Source of the DNA: Oscillospiraceae bacterium
GTDB lineage: Bacteria > Bacillota > Clostridia > Oscillospirales > Oscillospiraceae
Reading direction: 5' to 3'
Assembly: GCA_017545165.1 (NCBI GenBank)
Contig: JAFWQQ010000039.1
Span: forward strand, 1 to 64,000
Length of the DNA: 64,000 nucleotides
Both the position numbers and the translations under genes were made by a program. Numbering within the stretch: position 1 is the first letter of the stretch; each line of letters begins with the position of its first letter. Shown piece by piece: positions 48,263 through 56,640 of the stretch. The notes beneath the pieces are model-generated. The model did no database searches. It was given only the letters and a program-made list of their open reading frames with translations, and was not told the origin of the DNA.

Positions 48263-49344
48263 TTCTCCTCGCCTCCCAGATAATAAGCATAATACCACGC
48301 GGCAAAACGCCGAAGGCCCTCCCGCAGAGGGATCGCCGGCCGGAAGCCGAAATCCCGTTCCAGGGCGGCGGAGTCGGCATAGGTGATCGGCACGTCACCC
48401 GGCTGCATGGGCGCCAGTTCCTTGTGTGCTTCAAAGTCATAATCCTCGGGCAGCACGCCAGCGCGCACCAGTTCTTCGGACAGCGTCTGCACAAAGTCCA
48501 GCAGGTTTTCGGGGCGGCTGCCTCCGATATTATACACCGCGTAGGGCGGCAGAGGCAAGCCGTCCTCCCCCGTTTTCCGTTCCGGCGCCCGGCGCATGAC
48601 CCGCAGGATGCCCTCCACGATGTCGTCCACATAGGTGAAGTCCCGCTCGCAGTTGCCGTAGTTGTAGATCTGGATGGTCTGGCCCGCCCGCAGCTTGTTG
48701 GTGAAGCCGAAGTAGGCCATGTCCGGCCGCCCCGCCGGGCCGTAGACCGTGAAAAAGCGCAGGCCCGTGGAGGGGATGGCGTAAAGCTTGGCGTAGGCGT
48801 GGGCCAGCAGCTCGTCGGACTTTTTGGTGGCCGCGTAGAGGGAGACGGGATTGTCCACCTTGTCCTCGGTGGAGAAGGGCACCTTTTTGTTGCCCCCGTA
48901 GACCGAGGAGCTGCTGGCGTAGACCAGGTGCTCCACGCCGGTCCTGCCCCCGTCGTAGGAGTGGCGGCAGGCCTCCAGCAGATTGAAGAAGCCCACCAGG
49001 TTGGACTCGATATACACGTCCGGATGGGTGATGGAATAGCGCACGCCGGCCTGGGCGGCCAGGTTCACCACCACCGCCGGCTCGTATTTCGCAAAGGCCT
49101 CGTTCACCGCCGCCTTGTCGGCGATATTGATCTGCAGGAACGCAAAGTTGGGATAGCGACGCAGCTGTGCCAGGCGGTACTCCTTCAGCGAGACCTCGTA
49201 GTAGTCGTTCATGTTGTCGATCCCAACGACGCGCACGCCCTCCACCTCTTCCAGCAGGCGCTTGGAGAGGTAGAAGCCGATAAAGCCGGCGGCGCCGGTC
49301 ACGAAGATCGTTTTCTTTTCCAGTGTCACATTTGGCGTCAGCAT
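48259..49344 (-). CDS. NAD-dependent epimerase, UDP-glucuronate 4-epimerase-like
   Basis: Extended SDR of 361 residues. NAD motif [17 protein letters not shown], catalytic Tyr-Lys in YAATKKSDE, and [20 protein letters not shown], typical of UDP-glucuronate 4-epimerases (GAE/LpsL/WcvA group). It is coupled to the UDP-glucose dehydrogenase gene, which would supply its substrate. It overlaps the upstream nucleotidyltransferase gene by 7 bases. Confidence 0.85.
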   Translation of the reverse strand: MLTPNVTLEKKTIFVTGAAGFIGFYLSKRLLEEVEGVRVVGIDNMNDYYEVSLKEYRLAQLRRYPNFAFLQINIADKAAVNEAFAKYEPAVVVNLAAQAGVRYSITHPDVYIESNLVGFFNLLEACRHSYDGGRTGVEHLVYASSSSVYGGNKKVPFSTEDKVDNPVSLYAATKKSDELLAHAYAKLYAIPSTGLRFFTVYGPAGRPDMAYFGFTNKLRAGQTIQIYNYGNCERDFTYVDDIVEGILRVMRRAPERKTGEDGLPLPPYAVYNIGGSRPENLLDFVQTLSEELVRAGVLPEDYDFEAHKELAPMQPGDVPITYADSAALERDFGFRPAIPLREGLRRFAAWYYAYYLGGEEK

Positions 49345-50072
49345 ATGCCTCGGTACTCCTTTTTCACTTGCTCATAGCTCTCCAGATCGCCGATATCGTA
49401 GCGCCTGCCGGGCATCTCCATGGCGTAGACCGGCAGCCATCCGGCGACCCAGGCCAGGAAGCTTCCCGGCGCGTCGGCGGCGCAGCCGCTCTGAAGCGCC
49501 TGCCCCAGCAGCCTCAGGGCCCGGGGCGTGTAGAGATAGAAGGGCGGGCAGACCCAGTGGGAGGGCGGCTCCGGCGACTTCTCGGTCATGCCGAGGATCC
49601 GGTCGTCCGCATCCACCACGGCCACGCCGCAGTGCCGCAGCTGCTCCCGGGAGGGCTCGGCGTAGCGCATGGCGCAGCTGCTCCCCTTCTCCCGGGCGTA
49701 ATCGAGAAAACGGGTCAGGGAGAAGTCCAGCAGGTTGTCCCCCGCCATCACCAGAGTCTTCTTCTCCGTTCCCAGCTCGTTCAGGGCCAGGGCCAGGTCC
49801 CGCACGGCGCCCAGGCGGCGCTCGTTATCCTCACTGCCGTCGTCCAGCACCCGGATCGGCTCCGGCCGGGACGAGGCCCAGCTCCGAAAAGCCTCGGCAT
49901 AGCGGTGGTTGGAGACCAGAACGATCTCCTCCATGCCGTCGGCCTTCGCCAGATCGTCCAGCAGCCAGTCCAGGATCGTCTTCTCCCCCACGGGCAGCAG
50001 GGGCTTGGGGAAATGCTCCGTCAGCGGGTAAAGCCGGGTGGCGTAGCCCGCGGCCAGGATCACGCAGTTCAC
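49338..50072 (-). CDS. Sugar-1-phosphate nucleotidyltransferase
   Basis: Protein of 244 residues of the NTP_transferase fold; N-terminus NCVILAAGYATRLYPLTEHF with PKPLLPVGEK. Metal-binding Asp in VMAGDN and DIGDLESY near the end. GTG start overlaps the stop of the kinase gene (GTGA), implying that the two work as a pair: kinase makes a sugar-1-phosphate, this enzyme activates it. If the kinase acts on galacturonate the product would be NDP-GalA. Substrate not proven. Confidence 0.8.
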   Translation of the reverse strand: MNCVILAAGYATRLYPLTEHFPKPLLPVGEKTILDWLLDDLAKADGMEEIVLVSNHRYAEAFRSWASSRPEPIRVLDDGSEDNERRLGAVRDLALALNELGTEKKTLVMAGDNLLDFSLTRFLDYAREKGSSCAMRYAEPSREQLRHCGVAVVDADDRILGMTEKSPEPPSHWVCPPFYLYTPRALRLLGQALQSGCAADAPGSFLAWVAGWLPVYAMEMPGRRYDIGDLESYEQVKKEYRGIC

Positions 50073-51457
50073 AGCTCCACCCCGTTTCCCATATGGCAGA
50101 CGTGAGCGCTGTATCGGCCCCGCAGGCCCGGAAAGCTCTCCAGATAGGCCCGTTCCACCTGCGCCAGGACCTGCTCGCGCAGGCTCGGGTCGATGAGGGC
50201 CACGCAGCAGCCCTTGAAGCCCGCGCCGCTGAAGCGGCCGCCGTAGATGCCCTCGGTTTGGGTCATGATCTCATAGAGACGGATCAGCTCCGGCGAGCCG
50301 GTCTGCCAGTTGTCGATGCTGCTGCGGCCGCTCTGAAAGCTGAGCCGTCCGAACTCCTCCAGATCGCCCCGGCGCCAGGCCTCGGCTCCCGCCTCCACCC
50401 GGCGGAATTCTCCGTACCAGTGCTCCGCCCGACGGGCAAAGCTCTCCGGCAGGCGGTCCCGATACCGGCGGAAGATCTCCTCCGGCACCTCCCGCAGATT
50501 GGTCTCCTCAAACTTCCCGCAGGGCAGGCCAGCGAAGGCCTTCAGGCTGTAGGCGGCGGCCCGGGCCTCATCCACCCGCATGTTGAACTGGGTCCCGGCC
50601 AGGCTCCGCTCCATGCCGCTGAAGAACACGGCGATCTCAAAGGGCTTCATGTTCGGCGCCTTGGGGATCAGCTCGAAGCTGCCGTCAAGGGTGTCCAGGT
50701 ACAGGAGCTTATCCTTCCGGCAGTAAACCTCGCAGCTCTGGTCCAGCTTGCCGCAGGCCACCCCCACATAGCGGTTTTCCGCCTCCAGAGAGATCTGGAT
50801 CAGCTCCTCCGGCCGCAGCCGGATGCCGTTCAGCCGGCAGAGCACCGACAAAAAGCTGATGATCACCGCCGCGGAGCTGGAGAGGCCTCCGATGGGCAGC
50901 TCCCCGTCCAGCACGGCGCAGAGCCCCACATGCAGCGGAAAACGTTGGGCCAGGGCGATGGTGGCGCCCCGCAGATGGTCCGCCCAGTCGTTCTGCTTTA
51001 CCGGCGGCGTCGACGCGACGTGCCACTGGGCCCGCTTGGGAAACTGCAGGGAGCGGATCTCCACCACGCCGTTCTGCTTGGGTCCGCAGGCGATATGGAT
51101 CCCCTTGTCGATGGCCAGGCCCGTGACCTTGCCCAGATTGTGGTCGCTGTGAGCGCCGATGGGGCAGACCCGGTAAGGGGTAAAGGCCGTGGTCTCCGGC
51201 TCCTTGTGATAGGTCTCCCGAAAAGCCTGCACCACCCTTTCCCCGGCGTCGGGAGTACTGGCGGTAGTCGGCTGCTTCAGAGAGGCGGCGTATTCCCGGG
51301 TCCTGGCGTCCAGGGGGCGGAGACTGCCCGCCGGGATCTGCCAGAGCTTCCCCTCTTTTTTCGCGCCGGAGATCCGGCCCTCCCTGCACAGGGAGGTGAC
51401 CTTCCGCTCCGGCATCTGCCAGAGCTCCGCCGCCCGACGCACGTCCATATATTCCAT
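50069..51457 (-). CDS. HTH-GHMP kinase fusion, galacturonokinase-like
   Basis: Protein of 462 residues. Residues 1-50 (YMDVRRAAELWQMPERKVTS, then CREGRISGAKKEGKLWQIPA) form a MerR/excisionase-type helix-turn-helix. Residues 75-462 are a GHMP kinase with substrate motif FTPYRVCPIGAHSDHNLGKV, ATP loop LPIGGLSSSAAVIIS and a C-terminal GGRFSGAGFKGCCVAL. The PYR-CP-GAH-DH form matches plant galacturonokinase as I recall it, more than galactokinase (GRxNLIGEHTDYN). It heads an operon with nucleotidyltransferase, epimerase and dehydrogenase genes. A DNA-binding domain on a sugar kinase is unusual and may bind the repeats at 51477-51558. Confidence 0.8.
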   Translation of the reverse strand: MEYMDVRRAAELWQMPERKVTSLCREGRISGAKKEGKLWQIPAGSLRPLDARTREYAASLKQPTTASTPDAGERVVQAFRETYHKEPETTAFTPYRVCPIGAHSDHNLGKVTGLAIDKGIHIACGPKQNGVVEIRSLQFPKRAQWHVASTPPVKQNDWADHLRGATIALAQRFPLHVGLCAVLDGELPIGGLSSSAAVIISFLSVLCRLNGIRLRPEELIQISLEAENRYVGVACGKLDQSCEVYCRKDKLLYLDTLDGSFELIPKAPNMKPFEIAVFFSGMERSLAGTQFNMRVDEARAAAYSLKAFAGLPCGKFEETNLREVPEEIFRRYRDRLPESFARRAEHWYGEFRRVEAGAEAWRRGDLEEFGRLSFQSGRSSIDNWQTGSPELIRLYEIMTQTEGIYGGRFSGAGFKGCCVALIDPSLREQVLAQVERAYLESFPGLRGRYSAHVCHMGNGVEL

Positions 51458-51476
51458 AGCTTCTCATCCTCGCCCG

Positions 51477-51558
51477 AAATGTCAAGGTATCTTAGCACAA
51501 ACAAGCGCAAATGTCAAGATATACCCGGATATATCACGGTTGTATCTTGACATTTGCG
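51477..51558. promoter_or_regulatory. Inverted-repeat operator overlapping the HTH-kinase promoter
   Basis: A perfect 16-base inverted repeat CGCAAATGTCAAGATA / TATCTTGACATTTGCG lies at 51506-51521 and 51543-51558 with a 21-base spacer. A third half-site AAATGTCAAGGTAT is at 51477-51490. The minus-strand promoter TTGACA (51517-51512), 17-base spacer, TAAGAT (51494-51489) has its -35 inside the right-hand arm and its -10 against the third half-site. This fits an operator controlled by repression, possibly by the HTH-kinase itself. The hairpin also follows the stop of the 51560 gene directly and could serve as its terminator. Confidence 0.7.
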
Positions 51559-51559
51559 T

Positions 51560-52795
51560 TTATTCTTCTCCCGCGTCCTCGAAAATGCGCAGCTGCTGAT
51601 ACAGTGCGCTGCGCTCCGCGGCGCCCTCCACCATACTCTTCAGGTGCAGGCCGGGTCTGCGGCCGCTGAGGATGCGCCTGCACTGGCGCAGGCCCACCCG
51701 CAGCCAGCCGATGGGCAGCAGCAGGGGCAGCCTCCGGGTGACCGGCATCAGCCGGCGGGCTTTCTCGTTCATGGCGCTGGCGGCGTTGCGCAGCCAGGCC
51801 CCCCGGCGGACAGTGCCCTCCCGGCGATTCACCAGGAGCTTGGCCTCGTTCAGCCGCTCCCGGTCCTTCTTGCCGAAGTTGCCGCCCCGGAGGATATCCA
51901 GCAGCAGGCCCTGGGTGAGGCTCTCCGGCAGCTCCCCCTGCCAGCGGGCGTCGGGGCAGCCCAGATAGCGGACCGACACAGCGGTCAGCGCCGCGGCGAA
52001 GTCCCAGAGTCCGATCTCCCGCAGCCTCTCCTCAAAGAGGGCGCGGAAGTCCTTTTCGCCGAAGTGAGACGCAAAGACCGCCCAGTCACAGAGATGCCGC
52101 AGGCCCACGCCGCTGTGCATCAGGTGCATGGCCGTGTGGGTCAGAAGCATCAGGCCGTGGTGGAAATCGTCCGGCACCATGTAGGCGCCGTTCTCCGTCT
52201 GATAGAGTCGGGCCGTCTCCACGCTGTCCGAGAGCAGCTCGCGGATCCGCTCCCCGGTCTCGTTGCGGGGGATGCCGTTGGGCAGCCAGTGCAGCTCCCA
52301 CTCGGAGCGCCGCCCGTCTTCGCCCCGGCGGACATAGGCCTGGTGGATGGGATTGTCCCGCTCGGCGGTCTCACGGAAGCCCAGCGCGCGCAGGGCCTCT
52401 CCCCCGCGTTCGGCGTCCTCCTTGCGTATCAGGAAGTCCACGTCCCCCATCATGCGCAGCATGGGCCTGGGATAATAGGCGGCGGAGGCGCTGCCCTTCA
52501 TCACCACATAGGCGATCCCCGCGGCCCGCATGGTCTCGTGCAGCTCCACATGTTCATAGTCCACCAGGAGATTGTTGAGCAGGCAGGTCTCCACCGGCCC
52601 CTCCAGGGACGCTCTCACCGCGGTGGGAAGCTGTTCCTTCACGCTCTCGAAGACCAGGGGCAGGACCGCCTGCTGCTTCGCCTCCTGAAAGAGGCCGGAC
52701 CAGTCCGTGTCCTCCGGCAGGGCCGTCTTCCGATCAAACAGCGCCTGGGCCAGCAGGGAAAGCAGCAGCTCTTGATTGGGCGTCATCGTCTTCAT
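51560..52795 (-). CDS. NTP_transf_5-like nucleotidyltransferase family protein, copy 3
   Basis: Protein of 411 residues with the fold core YVVMKGSASAAYYPRPMLRM then MGDVDFLIRKED (about 95-125). It ends in a basic region (LPLLLPIGWLRVGLRQCRRI) like copies 1 and 2. ATG at 52795 overlaps the stop of copy 2 by 4 bases. Function unknown. Location in a surface-polymer island suggests a glycan or lipid-linked substrate. Confidence 0.75.
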   Translation of the reverse strand: MKTMTPNQELLLSLLAQALFDRKTALPEDTDWSGLFQEAKQQAVLPLVFESVKEQLPTAVRASLEGPVETCLLNNLLVDYEHVELHETMRAAGIAYVVMKGSASAAYYPRPMLRMMGDVDFLIRKEDAERGGEALRALGFRETAERDNPIHQAYVRRGEDGRRSEWELHWLPNGIPRNETGERIRELLSDSVETARLYQTENGAYMVPDDFHHGLMLLTHTAMHLMHSGVGLRHLCDWAVFASHFGEKDFRALFEERLREIGLWDFAAALTAVSVRYLGCPDARWQGELPESLTQGLLLDILRGGNFGKKDRERLNEAKLLVNRREGTVRRGAWLRNAASAMNEKARRLMPVTRRLPLLLPIGWLRVGLRQCRRILSGRRPGLHLKSMVEGAAERSALYQQLRIFEDAGEE

Positions 52796-54006
52796 TCCGG
52801 ATCTCCTCTTTGTCCTTCGCTCTTCTCCGGCAGGACGCCGCCTGCGCGGAAAACCTGCCGCATCTGCTCGTACCGCGCCTCGTCCAGACCGCTGTAGTTC
52901 AGCTTCTGCAGGCGCTTGGCCGGGTGCCGGAGGAACTTGAAGATCCGCTTCAGCCAGAACCAGGGCAGCAGGATCGGGTGCTTCTCCACCGCGGGAAACT
53001 GGGCCTTCATGCGGCTGTAGGGCAGGAACACGGCGCTGATCAAAGAGCTGAGCTTGGCCCGGCGGGCGGATTTCCCCGAGAGGGCCACCATGCGGCCCAG
53101 CTTGTAGCGCTGATCGTCGGTGAAGACCGCCCCGCCGGCCGCAAAGCCCAGGAGCGTTTTGCTGTCCTCATCCGGCTCGGCGCCGTCGAAGCAGACCGCG
53201 GCCAGCCGGGCCATCCTCTCCTCGAAGCGGCCCAGGCCCATGCTCTCCAGCAGCCGGGAGACCTGCGCCCAGTCGGTGCCCTCTCCCTTCTTCCGCAGCA
53301 GCCAGAGATCGGCCAGGCGGCGAAAGCCCAGGGCGCCGTTGAGAAAATCCTTGTGCATATGGACCAGGTGGAAGAGATAGAAATCCTCCTCCGACATCCG
53401 GTACCGGTGGCGACAGCCCTCCTCCCGGACGGCCCGCTCCCAGATCCCCCGCTCCCAGTCGCGGATGGCGCCGCTGTCGTCCGTCAGGCGGCGGTGCATC
53501 TCCACCATCATATAGGGCTCTTTCACAAACTTGTCGTGCTTCCAGGAGGAATGCCCCTTGCCATGATAACCCAGGGGCGCCAGGGCCTTGCCGATCTGCT
53601 CGTAACGGTAGTCCCGGATCAGGACGTCCAGATCCGTCATGCTGCGGCTCAGAGGGTCGGCGTAGAGCTCGCGCATCTGCCAGCCCTTCAGGGCCAGGCA
53701 GTCGATCCCCTGGCTCTCCAGGGTCTGCAGCAGCAGCTCCGCCTCCATGCTCTGGTTCACGGATTTGGCGAAGCGCGGCGCGTAGAAGCGCTTCATGCTC
53801 TGCTTCAGGCTGCGCAGCGCCGGCTCCTCCGCCCCCTCCAGGGCGGCGTACACCGTCAGCACCACGTCGTGCCGCAAGGCCAGATTCCGGATTTCCTCGA
53901 CACTCTCGTTCGTCAAGTCCCCGGCGAAGAGGGCGCCGTCCGGCTTTTCGCCCAGGATCCCCGCCCGCAGAAGCTCAAAAAAGATTTTCAGTTCGATTTC
54001 CTGCAT
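52792..54006 (-). CDS. NTP_transf_5-like nucleotidyltransferase family protein, copy 2
   Basis: Protein of 404 residues: CLALKGWQMRELYADPLSRS followed by MTDLDVLIRDYRYEQIG is the nucleotidyltransferase core, with a C-terminal basic region (HPILLPWFWLKRIFKFLRHP) that may sit on the membrane. First gene of a two-gene unit with its own promoter at 54061. It diverges from copy 3 well beyond recent duplication. Confidence 0.75.
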   Translation of the reverse strand: MQEIELKIFFELLRAGILGEKPDGALFAGDLTNESVEEIRNLALRHDVVLTVYAALEGAEEPALRSLKQSMKRFYAPRFAKSVNQSMEAELLLQTLESQGIDCLALKGWQMRELYADPLSRSMTDLDVLIRDYRYEQIGKALAPLGYHGKGHSSWKHDKFVKEPYMMVEMHRRLTDDSGAIRDWERGIWERAVREEGCRHRYRMSEEDFYLFHLVHMHKDFLNGALGFRRLADLWLLRKKGEGTDWAQVSRLLESMGLGRFEERMARLAAVCFDGAEPDEDSKTLLGFAAGGAVFTDDQRYKLGRMVALSGKSARRAKLSSLISAVFLPYSRMKAQFPAVEKHPILLPWFWLKRIFKFLRHPAKRLQKLNYSGLDEARYEQMRQVFRAGGVLPEKSEGQRGDPE

Positions 54007-54060
54007 ACTTGTCTGCGCCTCTCAGTCCTCGGCTGCCGGATTCCTTTTTCTGTCGGCTAC

Positions 54061-54089
54061 AATGTAGCACATTTGCGGTCCGCGTGCAA
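54061..54089 (-). promoter_or_regulatory. Promoter of the NTP_transf_5 pair
   Basis: Minus-strand TTGCAC (54089-54084), 17-base spacer, TACATT (54066-54061), 55 bases before the start at 54006. Confidence 0.7.
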
Positions 54090-54108
54090 GCGGGCGAAAG
54101 GCGGCCCT

Positions 54109-55671
54109 TTACTTTTCAGCTTTCTTTTTTCTGCCCAGCTCTTCCAGATAACGCCTGGCGTCCTTGAAAAAGCTCCAGATCATCAGGATCATGATGATCC
54201 CGATCGGAAATGCGCTGATGATGCTCACGCTCTGGATGTTGTTCATGCTGCTCTCGGAGAACACCAGTGCCACCGGCAGGACGATCAGCAGGATGCACCA
54301 CAGCAGCGTGATCGCCGCGTTGGGCTTCTCGTTTTCTCCCAGCTTTTTGTAGCTGTAGCAGGCGGCCGTGTACGCAATGGAGTCGAAGCTCGTGGCATAG
54401 AAGGCGATCATGCACAGCATGGTGAGGACCAGGATAAAGGTGCTGGCGGGCATGCTCTTCATGATGTTGATGATCAGCTCGTACAGGTCTCCGCTGGCCT
54501 CATACATGGCAATGAAGTTCTCGGCGCCCTTGGTTTGAAGGCCCAGGCTGTAATTGCCGAGAATGATGAAGGAGCTGAGAGTGGAGCCGACGCCGAAGAG
54601 GTAGCCGCCCAGGATCGTCTGCTTGATGGTGCGGCCCCTGGAAATATTGCCGATGAAGAAGGGCGCGGCGATGCACCACACCATCCAGTAGGCCCAATAG
54701 TAGATCGTCCAATCCTGCGGGAAGTTGTTCGTCCGTCCCGGATCAGCATAGGTGGAGAGCCCGATGAAGTTCTGCACCATTTTCCCGAAGGACTGGACGC
54801 CGTTCTCGATGATGAATCTGCCCTGTCCTCCGATCAGAAGGACCAGAATCTGCAGGCCGAAGAACAGATAGATACAGAGCTTGGCCAAAAAGCTGATGCC
54901 CTTGAACCCGTGGAGGACCGCATAGGTATACACCGCGCAGGTGAGCAGCAGGATAATGATCGTGACCGCCGTGCGGGAAAGCTGGATGCCGAAGAGCGTG
55001 ACGATAATCTCCGCCATCAGGGGCGTGGCGACCGAGAAGGTCGTAGCCGTCCCGGCGAGGAGGGCAAACAGGGCGAACAGGTCGATCACTCTGCCCAGAA
55101 GGCCGTGGGCTTTCTTTTCGCCCAACACCGGCAGGCAGGCTTCGCTGTAACGCTGCTTGTCTCTCTTCCTGCAGTGGAGCATGAATCCGAAGGCCACCGC
55201 CAGGACAAGATAAAAGGCCCAGGGGATAAAGCTCCAGTGGAACAGGGGGAACACGCCGGCCCATTCGGTAATGCTCCCGCCCATTTCCGCCAGGTGCGGG
55301 TTCGTGGCATACATGACCCACTCGGCGAAGCTGTAAAACAGGATATCGGCGGCCAGACCGCAGGTGAACATCATGGATCCCCAAGTAAAGAAGTTGTACC
55401 TGGGCTTTTCGTTGGGCTCGCCCAGGACGATATTGCCATACCTGGAGAAGGCCATAAACAGGCTGACGATCAGCACCGCCAGGCCGATGATCAGATAATA
55501 GGAGCCAAGGGTATCTCCGAAGAAGAAGCGCACCTGGCCGATGACCTCATTGGATCTCTCCGGGAAAAGGAAGAGCAGCATCGCCACTCCCACGATCAGG
55601 ATGAAGGGCACCAGCGTGATCATCCAGTCGATCCTGCCTTTTTCTCCTGTTCTTGTTTTTGTCTGATTCAT
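54109..55671 (-). CDS. BCCT family transporter, probably choline uptake
   Basis: Secondary transporter of 520 residues with about 12 helices and the BCCT signature region DWTIYYWAYWMVWC, then PFFIGNISRGRTIKQ. BCCT carriers import choline, betaine or carnitine by Na+ or H+ symport or exchange. Downstream of licC- and licA-like genes it probably supplies choline, a role played by LicB (a different family) in Haemophilus and pneumococcus. GGGAGG precedes the ATG. Confidence 0.88.
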   Translation of the reverse strand: MNQTKTRTGEKGRIDWMITLVPFILIVGVAMLLFLFPERSNEVIGQVRFFFGDTLGSYYLIIGLAVLIVSLFMAFSRYGNIVLGEPNEKPRYNFFTWGSMMFTCGLAADILFYSFAEWVMYATNPHLAEMGGSITEWAGVFPLFHWSFIPWAFYLVLAVAFGFMLHCRKRDKQRYSEACLPVLGEKKAHGLLGRVIDLFALFALLAGTATTFSVATPLMAEIIVTLFGIQLSRTAVTIIILLLTCAVYTYAVLHGFKGISFLAKLCIYLFFGLQILVLLIGGQGRFIIENGVQSFGKMVQNFIGLSTYADPGRTNNFPQDWTIYYWAYWMVWCIAAPFFIGNISRGRTIKQTILGGYLFGVGSTLSSFIILGNYSLGLQTKGAENFIAMYEASGDLYELIINIMKSMPASTFILVLTMLCMIAFYATSFDSIAYTAACYSYKKLGENEKPNAAITLLWCILLIVLPVALVFSESSMNNIQSVSIISAFPIGIIMILMIWSFFKDARRYLEELGRKKKAEK

Positions 55672-55753
55672 CGCAAATTCCTCCCAATTCTCCGGCTATG
55701 CCGGGCAAATAGTCGCTGTAATTTTTCTCACGCATCCGAAACCGGGGCGCGGA

Positions 55754-56635
55754 TCAGTCGTTCTCCGAAAGGGAGAACAAGCTTTGTTTGTCGTACTCAA
55801 AGCCATAGAGCCTGTCCCCGCAGCGGAAGCGGAAACCCAGGGCCGCCGCGTCCTTGCCCGGCAAAGCCCGGATCTCCGTCAAGGCCGCCTCCGGGACCTT
55901 CAGCTCCTCCGCCGCCCGTTTCAAAAGCGCGGAGCGGCTGCAGCTCCGGTAGCTCTCGTCGAAATCCCGCAGCTCGTCCAGGGTGTCGAACTCGAAAATC
56001 TCATCCGGCGGATAGCGGCGGATGCGCATCTTCAATTCGTCCAGATGGGCCATGAAGATGGTCTCCCAGAGCTTCCCCGCCGTCTCGGGCCTGTCGTACT
56101 CCTCCTCCAGGATCCGCAGGAAGCTTCGGCTGAAGCGCTCCGACCAGAAGGTGTGCCCCAGCATGACCCAGGCGTCCGCGCCGCCCACGGTGACCTTGGA
56201 GATAAAGCCCGCCTCGTCCTCCTCCATGCACCACTCCCGGGTCTCCCCCGCCGCGTAGACCGCGGCGTAATAGGCCTCGTCCACCCACGCTTCAAAGGGG
56301 CTGCGGCTGAAGTAGTTGTCGGCGGAGCAGAGATAGGAGTTGCGCAGGAATTCCCGGACCGCCCAGACGGAGGCGTTGTTGTTGCGGGTGAGATAGTCCG
56401 GGTTATGCAGCAGCTTTACCCCGAAGCGCTTTTCCAGATAGGCGAACTGTTCCGCCTTGTAGCCCGTCACCACGCAGACCTCGGGCACGCCCGCGTCCAG
56501 GATCTGGCGGATCTGGCGCTCGATCAGGATCTCGCCCTTTACCTCGATCAGGGCCTTGGGCTTTTCATAGGACAGGGGCGCGAAGCGGCTCGAGGTCCCG
56601 GCCGCCATAATGATCGCGTTGTCGACCTTCGGCAT
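55754..56635 (-). CDS. licC: LicC-like CTP:phosphocholine cytidylyltransferase
   Basis: Protein of 293 residues. Residues 1-230 are a nucleotidyltransferase: NAIIMAAGTSSRFAPLSYEK with PKALIEVKGE, then NNNASVWAVREFL and CSADNYF carrying the metal Asp. LicC makes CDP-choline from phosphocholine. Start chosen at 56635 (GAGAGGTGAG upstream); the long open frame beyond overlaps the kinase gene. The extra C-terminal 60 residues (RSALLKRAAEELKVPEAALT and on) resemble the linker that precedes the kinase domain in the neighbouring fusion, as if its kinase half had been lost. Confidence 0.82.
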   Translation of the reverse strand: MPKVDNAIIMAAGTSSRFAPLSYEKPKALIEVKGEILIERQIRQILDAGVPEVCVVTGYKAEQFAYLEKRFGVKLLHNPDYLTRNNNASVWAVREFLRNSYLCSADNYFSRSPFEAWVDEAYYAAVYAAGETREWCMEEDEAGFISKVTVGGADAWVMLGHTFWSERFSRSFLRILEEEYDRPETAGKLWETIFMAHLDELKMRIRRYPPDEIFEFDTLDELRDFDESYRSCSRSALLKRAAEELKVPEAALTEIRALPGKDAAALGFRFRCGDRLYGFEYDKQSLFSLSEND

Positions 56636-56640
56636 GGGGC

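Noticed and set aside
51506..51558. Inverted repeat taken only as a terminator of the 51560 gene
   Set aside because: Not dismissed outright, but the third half-site and overlap with a consensus -35/-10 pair make an operator the better explanation; a 21-base loop and weak U-tract argue against a plain terminator.
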